From contig NW_022985093.1 of assembly GCF_010015585.1 (NCBI RefSeq), positions 174,254 through 238,253 of the forward strand: 64,000 nucleotides of DNA, given 5' to 3'. This stretch comes from Eremomyces bilateralis CBS 781.70. Lineage: Eukaryota > Ascomycota > Dothideomycetes > Eremomycetales > Eremomycetaceae. Each line of letters begins with the position of its first letter. The stretch's first letter is position 1. Below are positions 53,844-64,000 of the stretch, one piece after another. The position numbers and the translations under genes were made by a program. The notes beneath the pieces are model-generated. The model was given only the letters and a program-made list of their open reading frames with translations, ran no database searches and was not told the DNA's origin.

Positions 53844-54691
53844 TTATGGTGCCGGTGGCGATGCGGTTGATGTTGGTGTTGTCGATGTGGCTGTCGGCGG
53901 GATGGTCTCGGTACTTTCTTCTACGGGAAGCTGTTTCCTGGGTCTCTTCAAGCTCTCCAAGGTCACACCATTTCCCAGTTGAGTTATCCCCACAATCGGA
54001 GCATCGCCCTTCTTGACAAACCCGTGCTTGCCTGTGTGGTATGGGGTCAGTGAAAGTGACATCGCCATGATGGAGAGTGACATTACCAGGCAATTTGGCC
54101 CCAGCCAACCGGAATGCATCTCGGACGACTTGCTCGTGTAGATCGCCCTTCAACTCGAATAGAATCCGGGATACGGCGACCCTCGCAGCCCAATGGTCGA
54201 AGCTGCCTTTGCCTTTTCCCATACGAATCTCATTTCCGGACACGTACACGCCAATGTTCGCTGAGACCCGTTTGTATAGCTGGTACTTCATGCCTCTCAG
54301 GCGTTGCTTGATGGTATCTTCCGCAACTTTGAGCTGCTTTGCACTGATACGGCGATCATGGTCGAGCATTCGCAATCCGTAGTCCCCCCAGGCTATCGTG
54401 GTTCCACGGGTGCTCCCTCCAGTCGCAACATGTGGGCGACCTTTTCGTGACTTTTTCGTTTCACCACCTTTCGGCATGAGCCAGTTCTGAGGGCGGGATG
54501 ATGCGCTGAAGGCGCGCGAGGAGACGGCAATTGGGAAACGACGGCGGGATTCTTGTACTGCAGTTCATATTTCATCAGCACCAAATTGAGCATCACTCCA
54601 GGCAGAACGTACGGCATGAGCGGCATGGGGTTAGAGATAGTTTATGTAACAGAGCCCCCAGCTCGGCGACACTGCCCCCGATTCGAGGCAT
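53844..54691 (-). CDS. mrpl16: Mitochondrial large-subunit ribosomal protein uL16m
   Basis: Mitoribosomal L16 of the L10e/L16 fold, near the peptidyl-transferase centre. Exons 54691-54613, 54557-54087 and 54031-53844 give 245 aa. The N-terminus is a mitochondrial presequence (MPRIGGSVAELGALLHKLSL, then RRRFPIAVSSRAFSASSR). The mature part contains KGRPHVATGGSTRGTTIAWG, DYGLRMLDHDRRISAKQLKV, GNEIRMGKGKGSFDHWAARV, then FELKGDLHEQVVRDAFRLAG and KKGDAPIVGITQLGNGVTLE. Intron 2 must be removed: reading through the donor after AKLPG destroys the conserved KHGFVKKGDAP end. The tail is Thr/Pro-rich. The first exon was derived from splice phase and fits well. It is divergent from RFC1. Confidence 0.93.
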
Positions 54692-54909
54692 AATGGATGG
54701 CAATTGGGTTCAAACCAAGGCAGTTGGGTATAACCGTTTTACAATCTCAAGGGTTCTGAGGTGTTGAAATCCGAAGTCCAACTGAACTGTTTGAGTGGAA
54801 CGAGGGAGCTCCCTGGTAGTTTTATGCCTCAGGCTATAAGGCTAGAACGGAATATGCCGTGGTTTTATCACGTGAGTAATTCGAACTTGGCGCGGTGTCA
54901 CGTGTAAGG

Positions 54910-54915
54910 ACGCGT
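54910..54915. promoter_or_regulatory. MluI cell-cycle box (ACGCGT), first copy
   Basis: ACGCGT is the recognition core of the MBF (Mbp1/Swi6) G1/S factor. This copy is about 250 bp upstream of the RFC1 start. Confidence 0.5.
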
Positions 54916-54927
54916 CTCAACGTGATC

Positions 54928-54933
54928 ACGCGT
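54928..54933. promoter_or_regulatory. MluI cell-cycle box (ACGCGT), second copy
   Basis: Second ACGCGT 12 bp after the first; paired MCB elements upstream of replication genes are a known arrangement in yeasts. Function here is inferred. Confidence 0.5.
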
Positions 54934-55161
54934 CTGGTGCGACGGAAACCTGTGAGAGTTCACCAAATCACCACTTCTAACGACTGAAAGCTTCACTTTC
55001 AATCATCACGCCCTTGTACATATTGCATTCTTGCTCGATTGACACAACGCTCGTGCCCTCATAGGTTCATCCGAATTCCGACCCTATAATCCACTAAACA
55101 TTAATGCGAACAGAGTTGTAGAAATTCAGTTCCTAATGCTTTGAGCGATCCTGAGGCACCG

Positions 55162-58100
55162 ATGCCGTCGGACATTCGAAGCTTCTTCGGCGGGAAGGCG
55201 CAATCCAGCGCCGATTCCAAACCGAGCAATTCGGTAAGTGGTGAATCACCGAGCATTTCACGCGCCCCCAACCTTCGATTTCTATCTGAATTTATCCTAT
55301 TCACTCCTATATTACATCACCACATAGGCTTTTTCTGCATGAAATTGCAGTGAACTTCCCGATTGCCATCTCCCGTTCGTGCTTCAAAATTCCAGGTACT
55401 AAGCGTTATCCACAGCCTGCCAAAGCAAAGTCGAAGTCGAGATCGAGCAAGTATACCGTCGACGACTCAGATGAGGAGGTGATCAGGTACGGATGTTCAT
55501 CCGCGCGCGGTGACCACGCTAACAACAAGAAGCACGAAGACAGCTGCCCCCAAGAAGGCGGCATCGAAGAAGCAAGTGTAAGTCGACTTTGAGAACCCCT
55601 CGATTTCATTAGCTTACATCATGTTCCGCAGTCATGACCACTCTCCCAATGGCGAAGCGACTACGACTTCGGCATACTTTGGGGACGCGAAGCCAAAACG
55701 ATCAGGGCCTGTCAAAGCTGCTAGCAAGTCGAAGGATAAGCCGGTAGACACAGCTGAGAAGAAGAATGGCACGAGCACTATAACGCGGAGTGGAGTAACC
55801 CCGAAGCCCTCTCCTTACAAGAAGCCCAAAGATAGGGACGAAGACTTCATCGACGGCGATGATGGCGGAGATGATGTGTTCACGGCGGATTACAAGAAAC
55901 GTGCTGGACGACATGATGACTACGAAGAAGAGAGTGAAGAAAGTGATATGGAGGTAGTTCAGCCTGCGAAGCGGGGGGGCAAACGTTCTACAGCAGTCAA
56001 AGAGGAGGAGGATGATGATGACGACTTTGAACCGCCGGAGAAGCCATTGGCGACGAGGAGTAGGGGCAGACCATCGTTGCGCAGCAAGGACAGCACTCCA
56101 AGCAAGAAGCGTAAGTCCCCTGTCATTGAAGACGACGATGATGAAGAGGAAGATGATGAACCTGTGACGAAAACCAAACGCGGAGCAGCTAAGGGGACTC
56201 CCAAGAAGGCACCGGCCAAGAAGAAGGCGAAGAAGGAGGATACTCCAGAAGACGAAAAGGTTCAGAGCATCTACGACTCGATTCAGCTTGTCCGACCTCC
56301 AACTCCCCCTTCACGAGCCGACGGAGAGACTGGGAAGTTCAATTTCAAAGCTCACGCCCAGAATGCAGGCCTCGCACCAGCCGCTGGCACTCGAGATATT
56401 CCTACAGGAGCTGAAAACTGCTTAGCAGGGCTTACTTTTGTGTTCACCGGCCTTCTACAGTACATGGAGCGTGACGTTGCTCAAAATTTGGTCAAAAGAC
56501 ATGGTGGCAAAGTCACAACCGCCCCAAGCGGCAAGACAAGTTACGTCGTGCTTGGATCGGACGCCGGACCTAAGAAGCTGGAGACGATCCGTAAGCACAA
56601 CATCAAGACCATTAATGAAGACGGTCTCTTCGACTTGATCCGAAAACTCCCGCCGCATGGAGGGACTGGAAAGGCTGCTGCTGCGTTCAAGGAAAAACAA
56701 CAGGCGGAAGAGGAGAGAATCAGAAAACTGGCAGAAGAGGAGGAGAAAGCTGTGCGAGAGAAGGAGAAGTTGAAGAAGGCTGAAGCTGCCGCCGCCGCCG
56801 CTTCTGGCAACGCGTCCAGCCAGCCAGCACAACGTCCTACAAGCGCTGACCTCTGGACTGTGAAATATGCCCCCACACAACTGAGCCAGATTTGCGGGAA
56901 TAAGGGTCAGGTTGAGAAACTGCAGCGATGGTTGGAGAACTTCTCGAAGAACGCGAAGAAGGAATTCAAGATGCTGGGCGCCGACGGAACAGGCGGATAT
57001 CGTGCGGTCTGTATTCACGGTCCTCCTGGCATTGGCAAGACCACCGCAGCACATTTAGTGGCGAAGGTTGCCGGATTTGATGTGGTTGAGAGCAACGCGA
57101 GCGATACGCGCAGCAAGCGACTCGTTGAGAGCGGGTTGCGCGGAGTCCTTGATACCACTTCAGTCCTCGGATACTTTGCAGGAGATGGAAAGAAAGTGGA
57201 GACTTCCAAGAAGAAGCTGGTCTTGATCATGGACGAAGTGGATGGTATGTCCGCTGGAGATCGTGGAGGGGTTGGGGCTCTCGCGGCGGTATGCAGGAAG
57301 ACCCGCATTCCGATTATACTTATCTGCAACGAGCGACGCCAGCCGAAGATGAAACCACTCGATCTCGTGGCGTTTGACCTGGCCTTCAGACGTCCCACGG
57401 TGGACCAAATCCGGTCTCGGATCACCACGATCGCCTTCCGGGAGGGTATAAGACTTCCCCCGAACGTGATCAACGCTCTGATTGAAGGGAGCAACGCGGA
57501 TATTCGTCAAGTCGTCAACATGGTATCCACTGCAAAGCTGGACCATGCGTCCAATGATCTGGACTTTGACAAGTCCAAAGAAATGTCTAAGGCATGGGAG
57601 AAACACGTCATCTTGAAACCATGGGATATCGTCCGGAAGATCCTAGCCGGTGGCATGTTCGCGCCGTCCAGTAAGAGCACACTGAATGACAAAAGCGAGT
57701 TGTACTTCAACGACCATGAGTTCAGCCCTCTCATGATGCAAGAGAACTACCTAGGCACTCAGCCGATCAAGGCACAGACTTATCAGGGACGCGAACGCTC
57801 TCTCAAACTTATGGAGCTCTTCGATCAAGCAGCCGAGAGCATCAGTGATGGTGATATGGTCGACCGAATGATCCATGGCAGCCAGCAACACTGGAGTTTG
57901 ATGCCAACTCATGCCATGTTCTCTTTCGTCCGGCCTGCGAGCTTCGTCTCCGGGTCCCTTGTTGGTCACAACACCAGTTTCACGCAATGGCTGGGGAAGA
58001 ACAGCGCTCAAGGCAAGCTTGGCCGCATGCTTCGAGAGATGCATTCTCATCTCCGCCTGCGCGGCAGCGGTGATCGAAACGAAGTGAGGATGCAGTACAT

Positions 58101-58707
58101 GCCCTTGCTTTGGCAATACACAGCCAAAAAGATGTCGGTCGAAGGCAAAGATGCTGCTAATGAGGTGATCGATCTGCTTGACAGCTACTTCCTGACCCGA
58201 GAGGATTATGAGGCGATCCAGGAGCTTGGTATCGGCGGCATGGATGCGTCTAAGCTCAAGATCGATGCTCCTGCAAAATCGGCCTTCACCAGACTGTAAG
58301 TTTCCGCTCAATATTGCATTAAAATCTATAGGACATGAGGTTGACAATATTACAGCTACAACGCACGATCCCACCCGGTGCCATTCATGAAACCATCCAC
58401 TGTGTCTGCGCCTAGGGTCGGAAACAAGGCAAAGCCCGATCTGGAGGAAGCGATCGAGGAGTCCGAAGATGAAGCACTGGTTGATGACACCAAGGGTGAT
58501 GATGAGGATGATCTCACCAAGGACAAGTACATCAAAGCGCCCAAGAAGAAGAAGGCCGCGGCCAAAGGCGATGATAATGGCGAGGAGAAAGGCAAGGGCA
58601 AGGCTAAAGGTCCAGCGAAGAAGCGAGCTCGAGCTACTAATGACGATGACGAAGAAATTGAGGAGAAGCCGAAGAAGAAGACTGGAAGGGGTCGGGGAAA
58701 GAAATGA
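55162..58707 (+). CDS. rfc1: Replication factor C large subunit Rfc1
   Basis: Large subunit of the clamp loader that opens PCNA at primer ends during DNA replication. Five exons: 55162-55233, 55416-55486, 55530-55577, 55632-58295 and 58356-58707, together 1068 aa. The N-terminus MPSDIRSFFGGK resembles the PCNA-binding start of Rfc1. A long Lys/Asp/Glu-rich region follows. The BRCT domain spans about 324-405 (ENCLAGLTFVFTGLLQYMER, KRHGGKVTTAPSGKTSYVVL). The AAA+ module has Walker A GPPGIGKTT at about 527 and Walker B LVLIMDEVDG at about 593. The C-terminal domain precedes a basic tail (KKRARATNDDDEEIEEKPKK). For intron 1 (182 nt) I used the CAG at 55415 because GGTACTAAGCG just upstream looks like the branch site. 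Intron 2 is only 43 nt. Confidence 0.94.
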
Positions 58708-60130
58708 ACATTAGGCCTCTGATCTTTCGTGAAATGTTACATTCCAAAGACGGACTTTGAGGGTCATGCATATCTGAGAACCCTTCTCCAGATAATGCCT
58801 TGTTACTGTCTTCAGCACTACAAACTTAACCCGGGATGGGCTGCAAATTTGGCTCTGCATCTTACGAAGCCAGGCAGTGCTTATAACGACGATTTCGAGT
58901 AAACATAGAAAAGATTGCAACAGAATGACAGCATCTGACCGCTCACCAGTTCCTTACAGGTATCCTCAATCAGCATTATCTTCATCTCGACCATTCAACT
59001 CCTGAGAGCTGGGTGGAAGTAGACACCCCACGCGCCCAAACAGCTGTATCACCACTTGAGGCAATCCCGGCATCTGATCCCGCGAACTGGCTGCTCCAGG
59101 ATTCTGTTCCTCCCGTGCATACCCGGAGAGTTCGGGGTCATATTCAGTGCCACAGTTACACGGCATCCGTCGCTCACTGACCACTGACCACTGACCACCG
59201 TCACACTCGACCAACCATGTGCGCATACCAGATCACGAAAAGCAACAACCGTGAGTTACACATTATGCAGTTCGTAGGTCTCGGCACTCCGTGATTCAGG
59301 AACAGACGATGTGTAAGGCAGAGCAAGAGACGTTGGGCACACCACTGTCCTATGAGAGATGGCTGATGAGACATGAAGTACGGAGATGGGGCATCCGATG
59401 TGACCGATATCACTCCAGACTCCAGTAAGCTTACCTAGTCGCCCGTCCCATGATGATGGAACGGCCGTTATAGAGGTTTAGCAGGTGGAAACACTGCAGA
59501 TTTGGTAGGATGTGGATGCTCAGGCAAAGCGAGACTTCGAACTCATGGATAGCTAACCCCTTCCCGCCTCCCCGTCAGCGCGTCCGACGAGAGATATGGC
59601 ACACTAAACAAGCGATCGGGACATGTTTGACGGGGTTTGGGAAACATCACAATTGGCTTGGATTACACAATCTACCATGATTTGTATGCAGTGGGTTTGA
59701 GTGGTTTCGCTAATTAGGGTTTCGAGACGAGGGGGTTGATTTTGAGACATGAGCAGTGAGCACGAGATATTCCGGAGAAAGGACCCTTTCTCGACGCGAA
59801 ACATCAAGACAGCGAGTCATGGCTTCTCAAAGTCCTCGTAAATCATGAGATGCATGTCCTCAAACACAATCCTATTATTATTGCTTTCAACTTGCACCAA
59901 CACCAATACCCAGGCCGAACTGGCCGTATCAATGGAGTGGAGAATCGCAATTCTCGCTGGGCCCCAGTTCCATCGAGTTCCCGGAATATATTGCGGATCA
60001 CGACACACAAATCAAGATTAACCCTCCTTCCCTGTATAATTTGGCATTGGACATTATTGACGATGCGAAATTTGACATGTTTCTGGGCCTGGATGGGTAG
60101 TCCTTCTCAGTCTCATCCTGCCTGATTTTT
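58708..60130. other. Long 3' intergenic region, no gene seen
   Basis: About 1.4 kb downstream of RFC1 up to the hAT element. A three-unit heptamer repeat lies at 59175-59195. Frames of up to ~90 codons occur on both strands but none has splice support or a recognisable family. Confidence 0.5.
59175..59195. repeat. Short tandem repeat (CACTGAC)3
   Basis: Three perfect tandem copies of the heptamer CACTGAC. Confidence 0.8.
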
Positions 60131-60138
60131 GTTGAGCC

Positions 60139-60629
60139 TAGGGCTGGACACGAATAAGGATTTTGGCTATTCGTATTCGACTTTTCCTCTTGAACGATTA
60201 TTCGTATTCGACTAAGTTTTGAGACGTTTTATTCGTATTATTCGCGAATATTCGTAAATAATGCCAAGACTTATTCGGCAAAAGCCGAGCCAATGAATGA
60301 ATGCCCAACAGTCGCGACTTTTGTTTACCCGAACACGATCTGGAGGATTTGAGCTCTAAGAGATACAAAGCATATCAATAGCGTCGAATTGATCACTCCT
60401 GACGATTCAGCAAGCCAAGTGACCCCAGCTTAAAGCTCTCTGTCGACCATCTCTCCGATGCGAGATACATGGAAATAGCTTCAGAGATAGACGAATAATT
60501 ACGAATAATTACGAATAATGCGAATATTATTCGTACGAATATTAGTAAGCGGAAATTCTAAATTTTATTCGTATTCGACTACGAATATTCGTACGAATAC
60601 GAATAGTCGAATATTCGTGTCCAGCCCTA
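60139..60629. mobile_element. Non-autonomous hAT-type DNA transposon (MITE)
   Basis: 491-bp element. Terminal inverted repeats are perfect for 18 bp: TAGGGCTGGACACGAATA at 60139-60156 and its reverse complement at 60612-60629. An 8-bp duplication GTTGAGCC flanks it on both sides (60131-60138 and 60630-60637). The 8-bp duplication and TAGGG-type ends are diagnostic of the hAT superfamily. Inside the ends the element carries many ATTCGTA/TACGAAT units in opposite orientation at the two sides (60164-60250 and 60488-60610), so the whole element could fold on itself. The middle is unrelated and has no coding capacity, so transposase must come from elsewhere. The intact duplication and perfect ends suggest a fairly recent insertion. 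It lies in a convergent intergenic region and disrupts no gene. Confidence 0.9.
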
Positions 60630-60637
60630 GTTGAGCC

Positions 60638-61610
60638 CAAGCCCGCGAACACCAAAATCCAGGTGGCCATTGTCCAAATTGTGAGTAATACATAGAATGT
60701 CGTTGGGCAAATGTACTCAACGGCTCTTCAGCCCATAAGTATACAATGGGACCGCTAGGATCCCGACTCGCTGTCACATTGCAGTTTGCAGCCGTTCGTC
60801 CCAATGGTCTGGATTCCCGTCCTCCCCAACGGTATCGGGCGTTTCAGAGCTGCTGGGAATGTTGGAGCCTCCCCAGTGATCTACAGAGCACGCGCAAGGC
60901 GGCCGAGTCAAGGACCGTTTATGGAAAGCCGTCGACGGTTCCAACCAGTTGGCTAAGCGATGGCTTGCTCGTGTACGAGACTACCAGCCAACGAGTGCAT
61001 CACCAATTCACCATCTACCAATCTCAATGGCAAAAGGGGGCTCGAAAGGAAGATGATGGTCAAATCTCGCGTTCTTCATACTTCGTCCAAAATGTCGCTA
61101 GAAGAGGTATCAAATCGTGCCGTGAAAGATATGGACGACAATGACAGGCATATACAAATCTCGCCGGGATCGCGAACTAAACTTGCATCCAAATCCGAAC
61201 CTGGGTTCGTCAAACACACGCTGTACAAGGTATCTCCTCCTGAAAAGTCACCCGTTCCCCATCCCTGGTTGTCTCAATCCCGTTCCCCGTTGCGTCCCCA
61301 TCGTGAATCCTCGCCTGGAGCCCAATGCTCCGCGTCTAGTAGGGATGCAAAATGGTCCGACTTCCCGCCATGGATGGCCAGACGATTTTGTCGAGCACCG
61401 CTACTGAGCAGCGTCCAGAACAGACAAGACGTCCTCTCCGCTCGAGTCAGAGGACGAAACAATATTCTCGTGCCTTCGTAAGTTCTAGGCGATCCCTTCC
61501 GATCCAGAACCCATCAATCATCATGCGGTCAAAATCACAATTCTTTTCCAGGGTCGACAGTCACAAACGGACCGTGTCGCCAAATCCCAAAAATCCTTGT
61601 CCGATATTCA
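60638..61610. other. Intergenic region with doubtful frames
   Basis: About 970 bp downstream of both flanking genes. A plus-strand frame of 173 codons (60960-61481) exists, but it is Ser/Arg/Pro-rich without a recognised domain and is overlapped by equally long frames, so I do not call it. Confidence 0.4.
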
Positions 61611-64000
61611 TCACTGCTCTTCCGTGATCCCCTCGCCTCCGCTCTCCCGCCAGTCCCGGCTCTTTTGCACGCACCGCCCCACCCCGTCCACCCTCGCCGC
61701 CCACATCCCCTCAATCTTACTGCGAAACGTGTACCCGCGCTGGCTCGAGATGACGCCAATGGCTTGTAGCACGGCCTTGCGCGCGTCCCTCCCAAACACT
61801 GCCGGGTGCAGGATCCACTCCAGTGCGCTCTCCAGCTCCGCATCCAACGCTGCCATGGTGGTCTGATCAATCCCGGTCGGTGCGGGCGCCAGCGGGTGCG
61901 GTGCAGGCATGTTGGGCGGTGGCGACGGTGTGTGCTGTCGGGGTGGCGTATTGGAAGAGACACCTGGATTGGGGGTGGTAGGAGTGGACCCAGTAGCCTG
62001 GTCCCTGATCGACGGGGCGTTGCCGCTGACGGGGGAATTGTTGCTCTGCGAGCGGGTGCTGGAGGCGTGGCCGTTAGTGCTCTGCGGTGGCGGGGGGAGA
62101 GGCGGGAGGCCGCCTTTGCCGAGCCCTTTGAGGATGGAGCGGGTTTCGGAGAGGAGATGGTGGGCGCGTTCGTGTTGCCCGCGGGAAATGAGGGTGAGGG
62201 CACGGGTAAGCATATCAGAGGTGAGGAGTTCCATGCGGCGTTGGACGACGAAGGGGTGAGGTGGGATGGGGGGCGAGAGAGGGCGAACCAGGGACTTGGT
62301 CCGGCTGTTGGACGGGAGCATCGTGATGGTGAGGAGGGACGGTCGGGGGAGATGGGCAACGGTGCCGTCGCGTAGAATGTCACCGTAGACGAGGTCTGCT
62401 TGGATCAAGGGGACTTCTTCGACGGAGAGATTGCGCTGGTCCTCGGAATCGAATGGACCTCCAAGAGCCTCCAGGCCAGACACCAAGGATTCCCATGCGT
62501 CTTGTGGTGTTTGCTCCGGCGACGCGCTGTCCGGTGCAATCGCAAGTTGTACCAGGATGTCACGCTTGTCGCCAAACCGCAGATCCCCAAGAGCAGCTTC
62601 GGCGTCCCTCCCGGTTGCGCGTTTGGTGATGTGCAAGGCGCCGCTGATCTTGACAAACCTTGCAGGCGAACCTTCGGGGAGACGCAGTTTGAGCTTCGCG
62701 TTTTGATGCGAAGTCGTCTGCAGGGAGCCCAAGCACCCAGCCACGCATTCGCGAAGCATCATCCAATCTTTGACGTATGTGTACGAGGCTTTGGTTCTCG
62801 TTGACAACTCGATCATCGTGTCCGGCTTGTGGGTAAGACCGAGTCCGAACGAGTGGATGGCGACTTTGGCAGCCTCAGCTCGAGAGACCACGAAATCCAC
62901 ACTCTCAGGGTCGGAAGTTGATGAATCGCTGATCAAAAGAATGCTCGAGAGAGGGTTGGTGGACTTCCGTTGCATCAAGAGGTCCATTGCGACGTTGGCA
63001 CCCTCGACTACGTCCGCCCGCAAGCTCTTTTGTCCCACCGGTCGAATCGAGTCCAGAATCTTGTTCCAGCCATTCCACGTCTTCCCGGTCATCCCGACCA
63101 ACGGCACGCCGCCTCCGCTTGAACCGAAGGTGACGAGGCCCATACGGTCACGTTCGCCCAGGTTTCCAACGAGGAAGCGGAGAGTGTCGCGGAGGAGGTT
63201 GATCTTGAGGCCTTGCATCGAAGACGAAACCGGAATGACAACCACCAGGTCGAGGGGAACGTGGGGAGAGACGATCATTCGCTGATCGATGGAGCCCATA
63301 CGGGAGTATTCGGTGGGTGCGGTGTGGTAGGATCGGCCACCGCCGTACGAGGAGGAATTGACGGAAGAAACCCGTTTGACTTTGTTGAAGGAATTCCTGT
63401 ACTCGTCCTCGTCGGTTCCAGAGTTTTCTTGGTCATAATCGTTCGACCCTTGTTGTTCTAAGCCATTGAGATCTAACAGAGCCCGCCGCCACATCTCCAG
63501 CTGACCACGATTTTGGAACTTGAGATGGAATGAGGGGAGTTCGGGAACGGAGAGCGCAAGGGTGAGGACAGGTTCGGGCTCGTCTGCACAAGTCAGCGTC
63601 CACTATCAGTATTGGGTTAGAGATGGAGGCCTACCTTGGGAGGCTTGCACGTTTTGTAAATGCTTTCGAATCAAGATCGAGCCCTTCAAGGTGCATTTGG
63701 TCTTCTTCATCACCGAATCCGACCCGTCCCATGTTGGTGGATTAGCGACCTTCTTCTCTTTCACACAGATCAGCATTTCGGTGAATAGGTAGCACTCCAA
63801 ATCCTGCCAAGATTGTCGATCCTTGCCCACGCGGATCTGGCCATGCAGCCTCAATTTTCCGAATCTACAGACATTAGAGAGAAACCTGGAAACTCGATCC
63901 ACGATCCAGTCCATACCTTGAGAAGTCCAGGCCGTGCCAGTGATCGACACGTTTTTGCAATTCGTCCGTGATCGAATCGAGCTCTTCCTGCGATTGGCGT
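61611..64000 (-). CDS. PH + vWA domain protein, Ste5/Far1-like scaffold (5' end cut by window)
   Basis: Three exons lie in the window: >64000-63917, 63864-63635 and 63583-61611 (about 762 codons). A PH-like domain comes first (RFGKLRLHGQIRVGKDRQSW, QDLECYLFTEMLICVKEKK, LPSFHLKFQNRGQLEMWRRA). A Ser/Asp linker leads to a von Willebrand A domain (VPLDLVVVIPVSSSMQGLKI, LLRDTLRFLVGNLGERDRMG, LVTFGSSGGGVPLVGM, LSSILLISDSSTSDPESVDF). The MIDAS motif DXSXS is replaced by PVSSS, so metal binding is unlikely. The C-terminal third is Pro/Ser/Thr-rich, with ALEWILHPAVFGRDARKAVL near the end. RING-PH-vWA is the plan of yeast Ste5 and Far1, pheromone MAPK scaffolds; here the RING, if any, would lie beyond the edge. 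The assignment is by domain order, not by full comparison. Confidence 0.78.

Larger units (their letters stand above)
54692..55161. other. Divergent promoter, MRPL16 / RFC1
   Basis: About 470 bp containing TCACGTGA at 54868-54875, a second CACGTG at 54899-54904 and two ACGCGT boxes (separate entries). No coding frame. Confidence 0.6.

Noticed and set aside
53686-54088. Read-through extension of MRPL16 past the donor at 54086
   Set aside because: It loses the conserved L16 end; the spliced frame restores KKGDAPIVGITQLGNG.
58966-59226. Minus-strand 86-codon frame with CNCG motif
   Set aside because: Overlaps the (CACTGAC)3 repeat, no homologue recognised, and the Cys pair is not a known zinc site.
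60960-61481. Plus-strand open frame of 173 codons
   Set aside because: Ser/Arg/Pro-rich without a domain, overlapped by other frames of similar length, and lying in a 3' intergenic region of two converging genes. I see no splice or promoter support.
1-64000. tRNA genes, retrovirus-like fossils and biosynthetic gene clusters
   Set aside because: I looked for B-box-like GGTTCGA contexts, long direct terminal repeats, reverse-transcriptase motifs and PKS/NRPS/P450 signatures by eye and saw none. A covariance-model scan would be needed to exclude tRNAs and small ncRNAs.

Overview
The window is nuclear DNA of a filamentous ascomycete (Pezizomycotina). Genes carry one to four short introns (mostly 43-90 nt) with GTAAGT-like donors and CTRAC-like branch sites. 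A Zn2Cys6 regulator, Chs5, Bud4, NudF/LIS1 and Snx41 are present. Protein sequences resemble Aspergillus/Penicillium-type orthologues as I remember them, so Eurotiomycetes is my best guess, but the sequence alone does not prove the class. I see no tRNA or rRNA gene, CRISPR array, retrovirus-like fossil or secondary-metabolite cluster.

Layout: 0-5 kb holds a truncated NIPA-type Mg transporter (-), V-ATPase subunit E (+), Chs5 (+) and a small cupin (-). 6-10 kb holds a DJ-1/PfpI protein (+), Rab escort protein (-) and a peroxisomal peroxiredoxin (-). 10.9-17 kb holds a Zn2Cys6 factor (+), a DUF1348 protein with a GC-AG intron (+), a Roadblock-fold protein (-) and Ipi1 (+). 17-29 kb holds a 1305-aa RRM protein (-), an Fmp46-like protein (-), a multi-spanning DUF3431 protein (-), a Nudix hydrolase (+) and the Mrh4 helicase (-). 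29.9-46 kb holds Bud4 (+), peptidyl-tRNA hydrolase 2 (-), Snx41 (+), cytosolic GluRS (-), NudF/LIS1 (+), a MAPEG/MGST3 protein (+) and a TMEM170 protein (-). 46.7-64 kb holds a Pex8-like peroxin (+), two related F-box-like genes in tandem (-), mitochondrial ribosomal protein L16 (-), Rfc1 (+), a non-coding hAT element of 491 bp, and the 3' part of a PH + vWA protein resembling the Ste5/Far1 scaffolds (-, runs off the right edge).

Most neighbours form divergent pairs with shared promoters of 0.3-1 kb, alternating with tight convergent pairs 50-200 bp apart. The genes are mainly housekeeping: translation, mitochondrial expression, replication, trafficking, septation, dynein regulation and peroxisomes. 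Recurrent CACGTG sites lie 140-230 bp upstream of several starts, and two ACGCGT boxes lie between MRPL16 and RFC1.

I found no wholly new multi-gene system. The items most worth a second look are the Ste5/Far1-like scaffold, the hAT element with intact 8-bp target duplication, two GC-AG introns, the tandem F-box-like pair, the frame-neutral VMA4 intron, the promoter motifs, and a small minus-strand frame at 44.1-44.4 kb.
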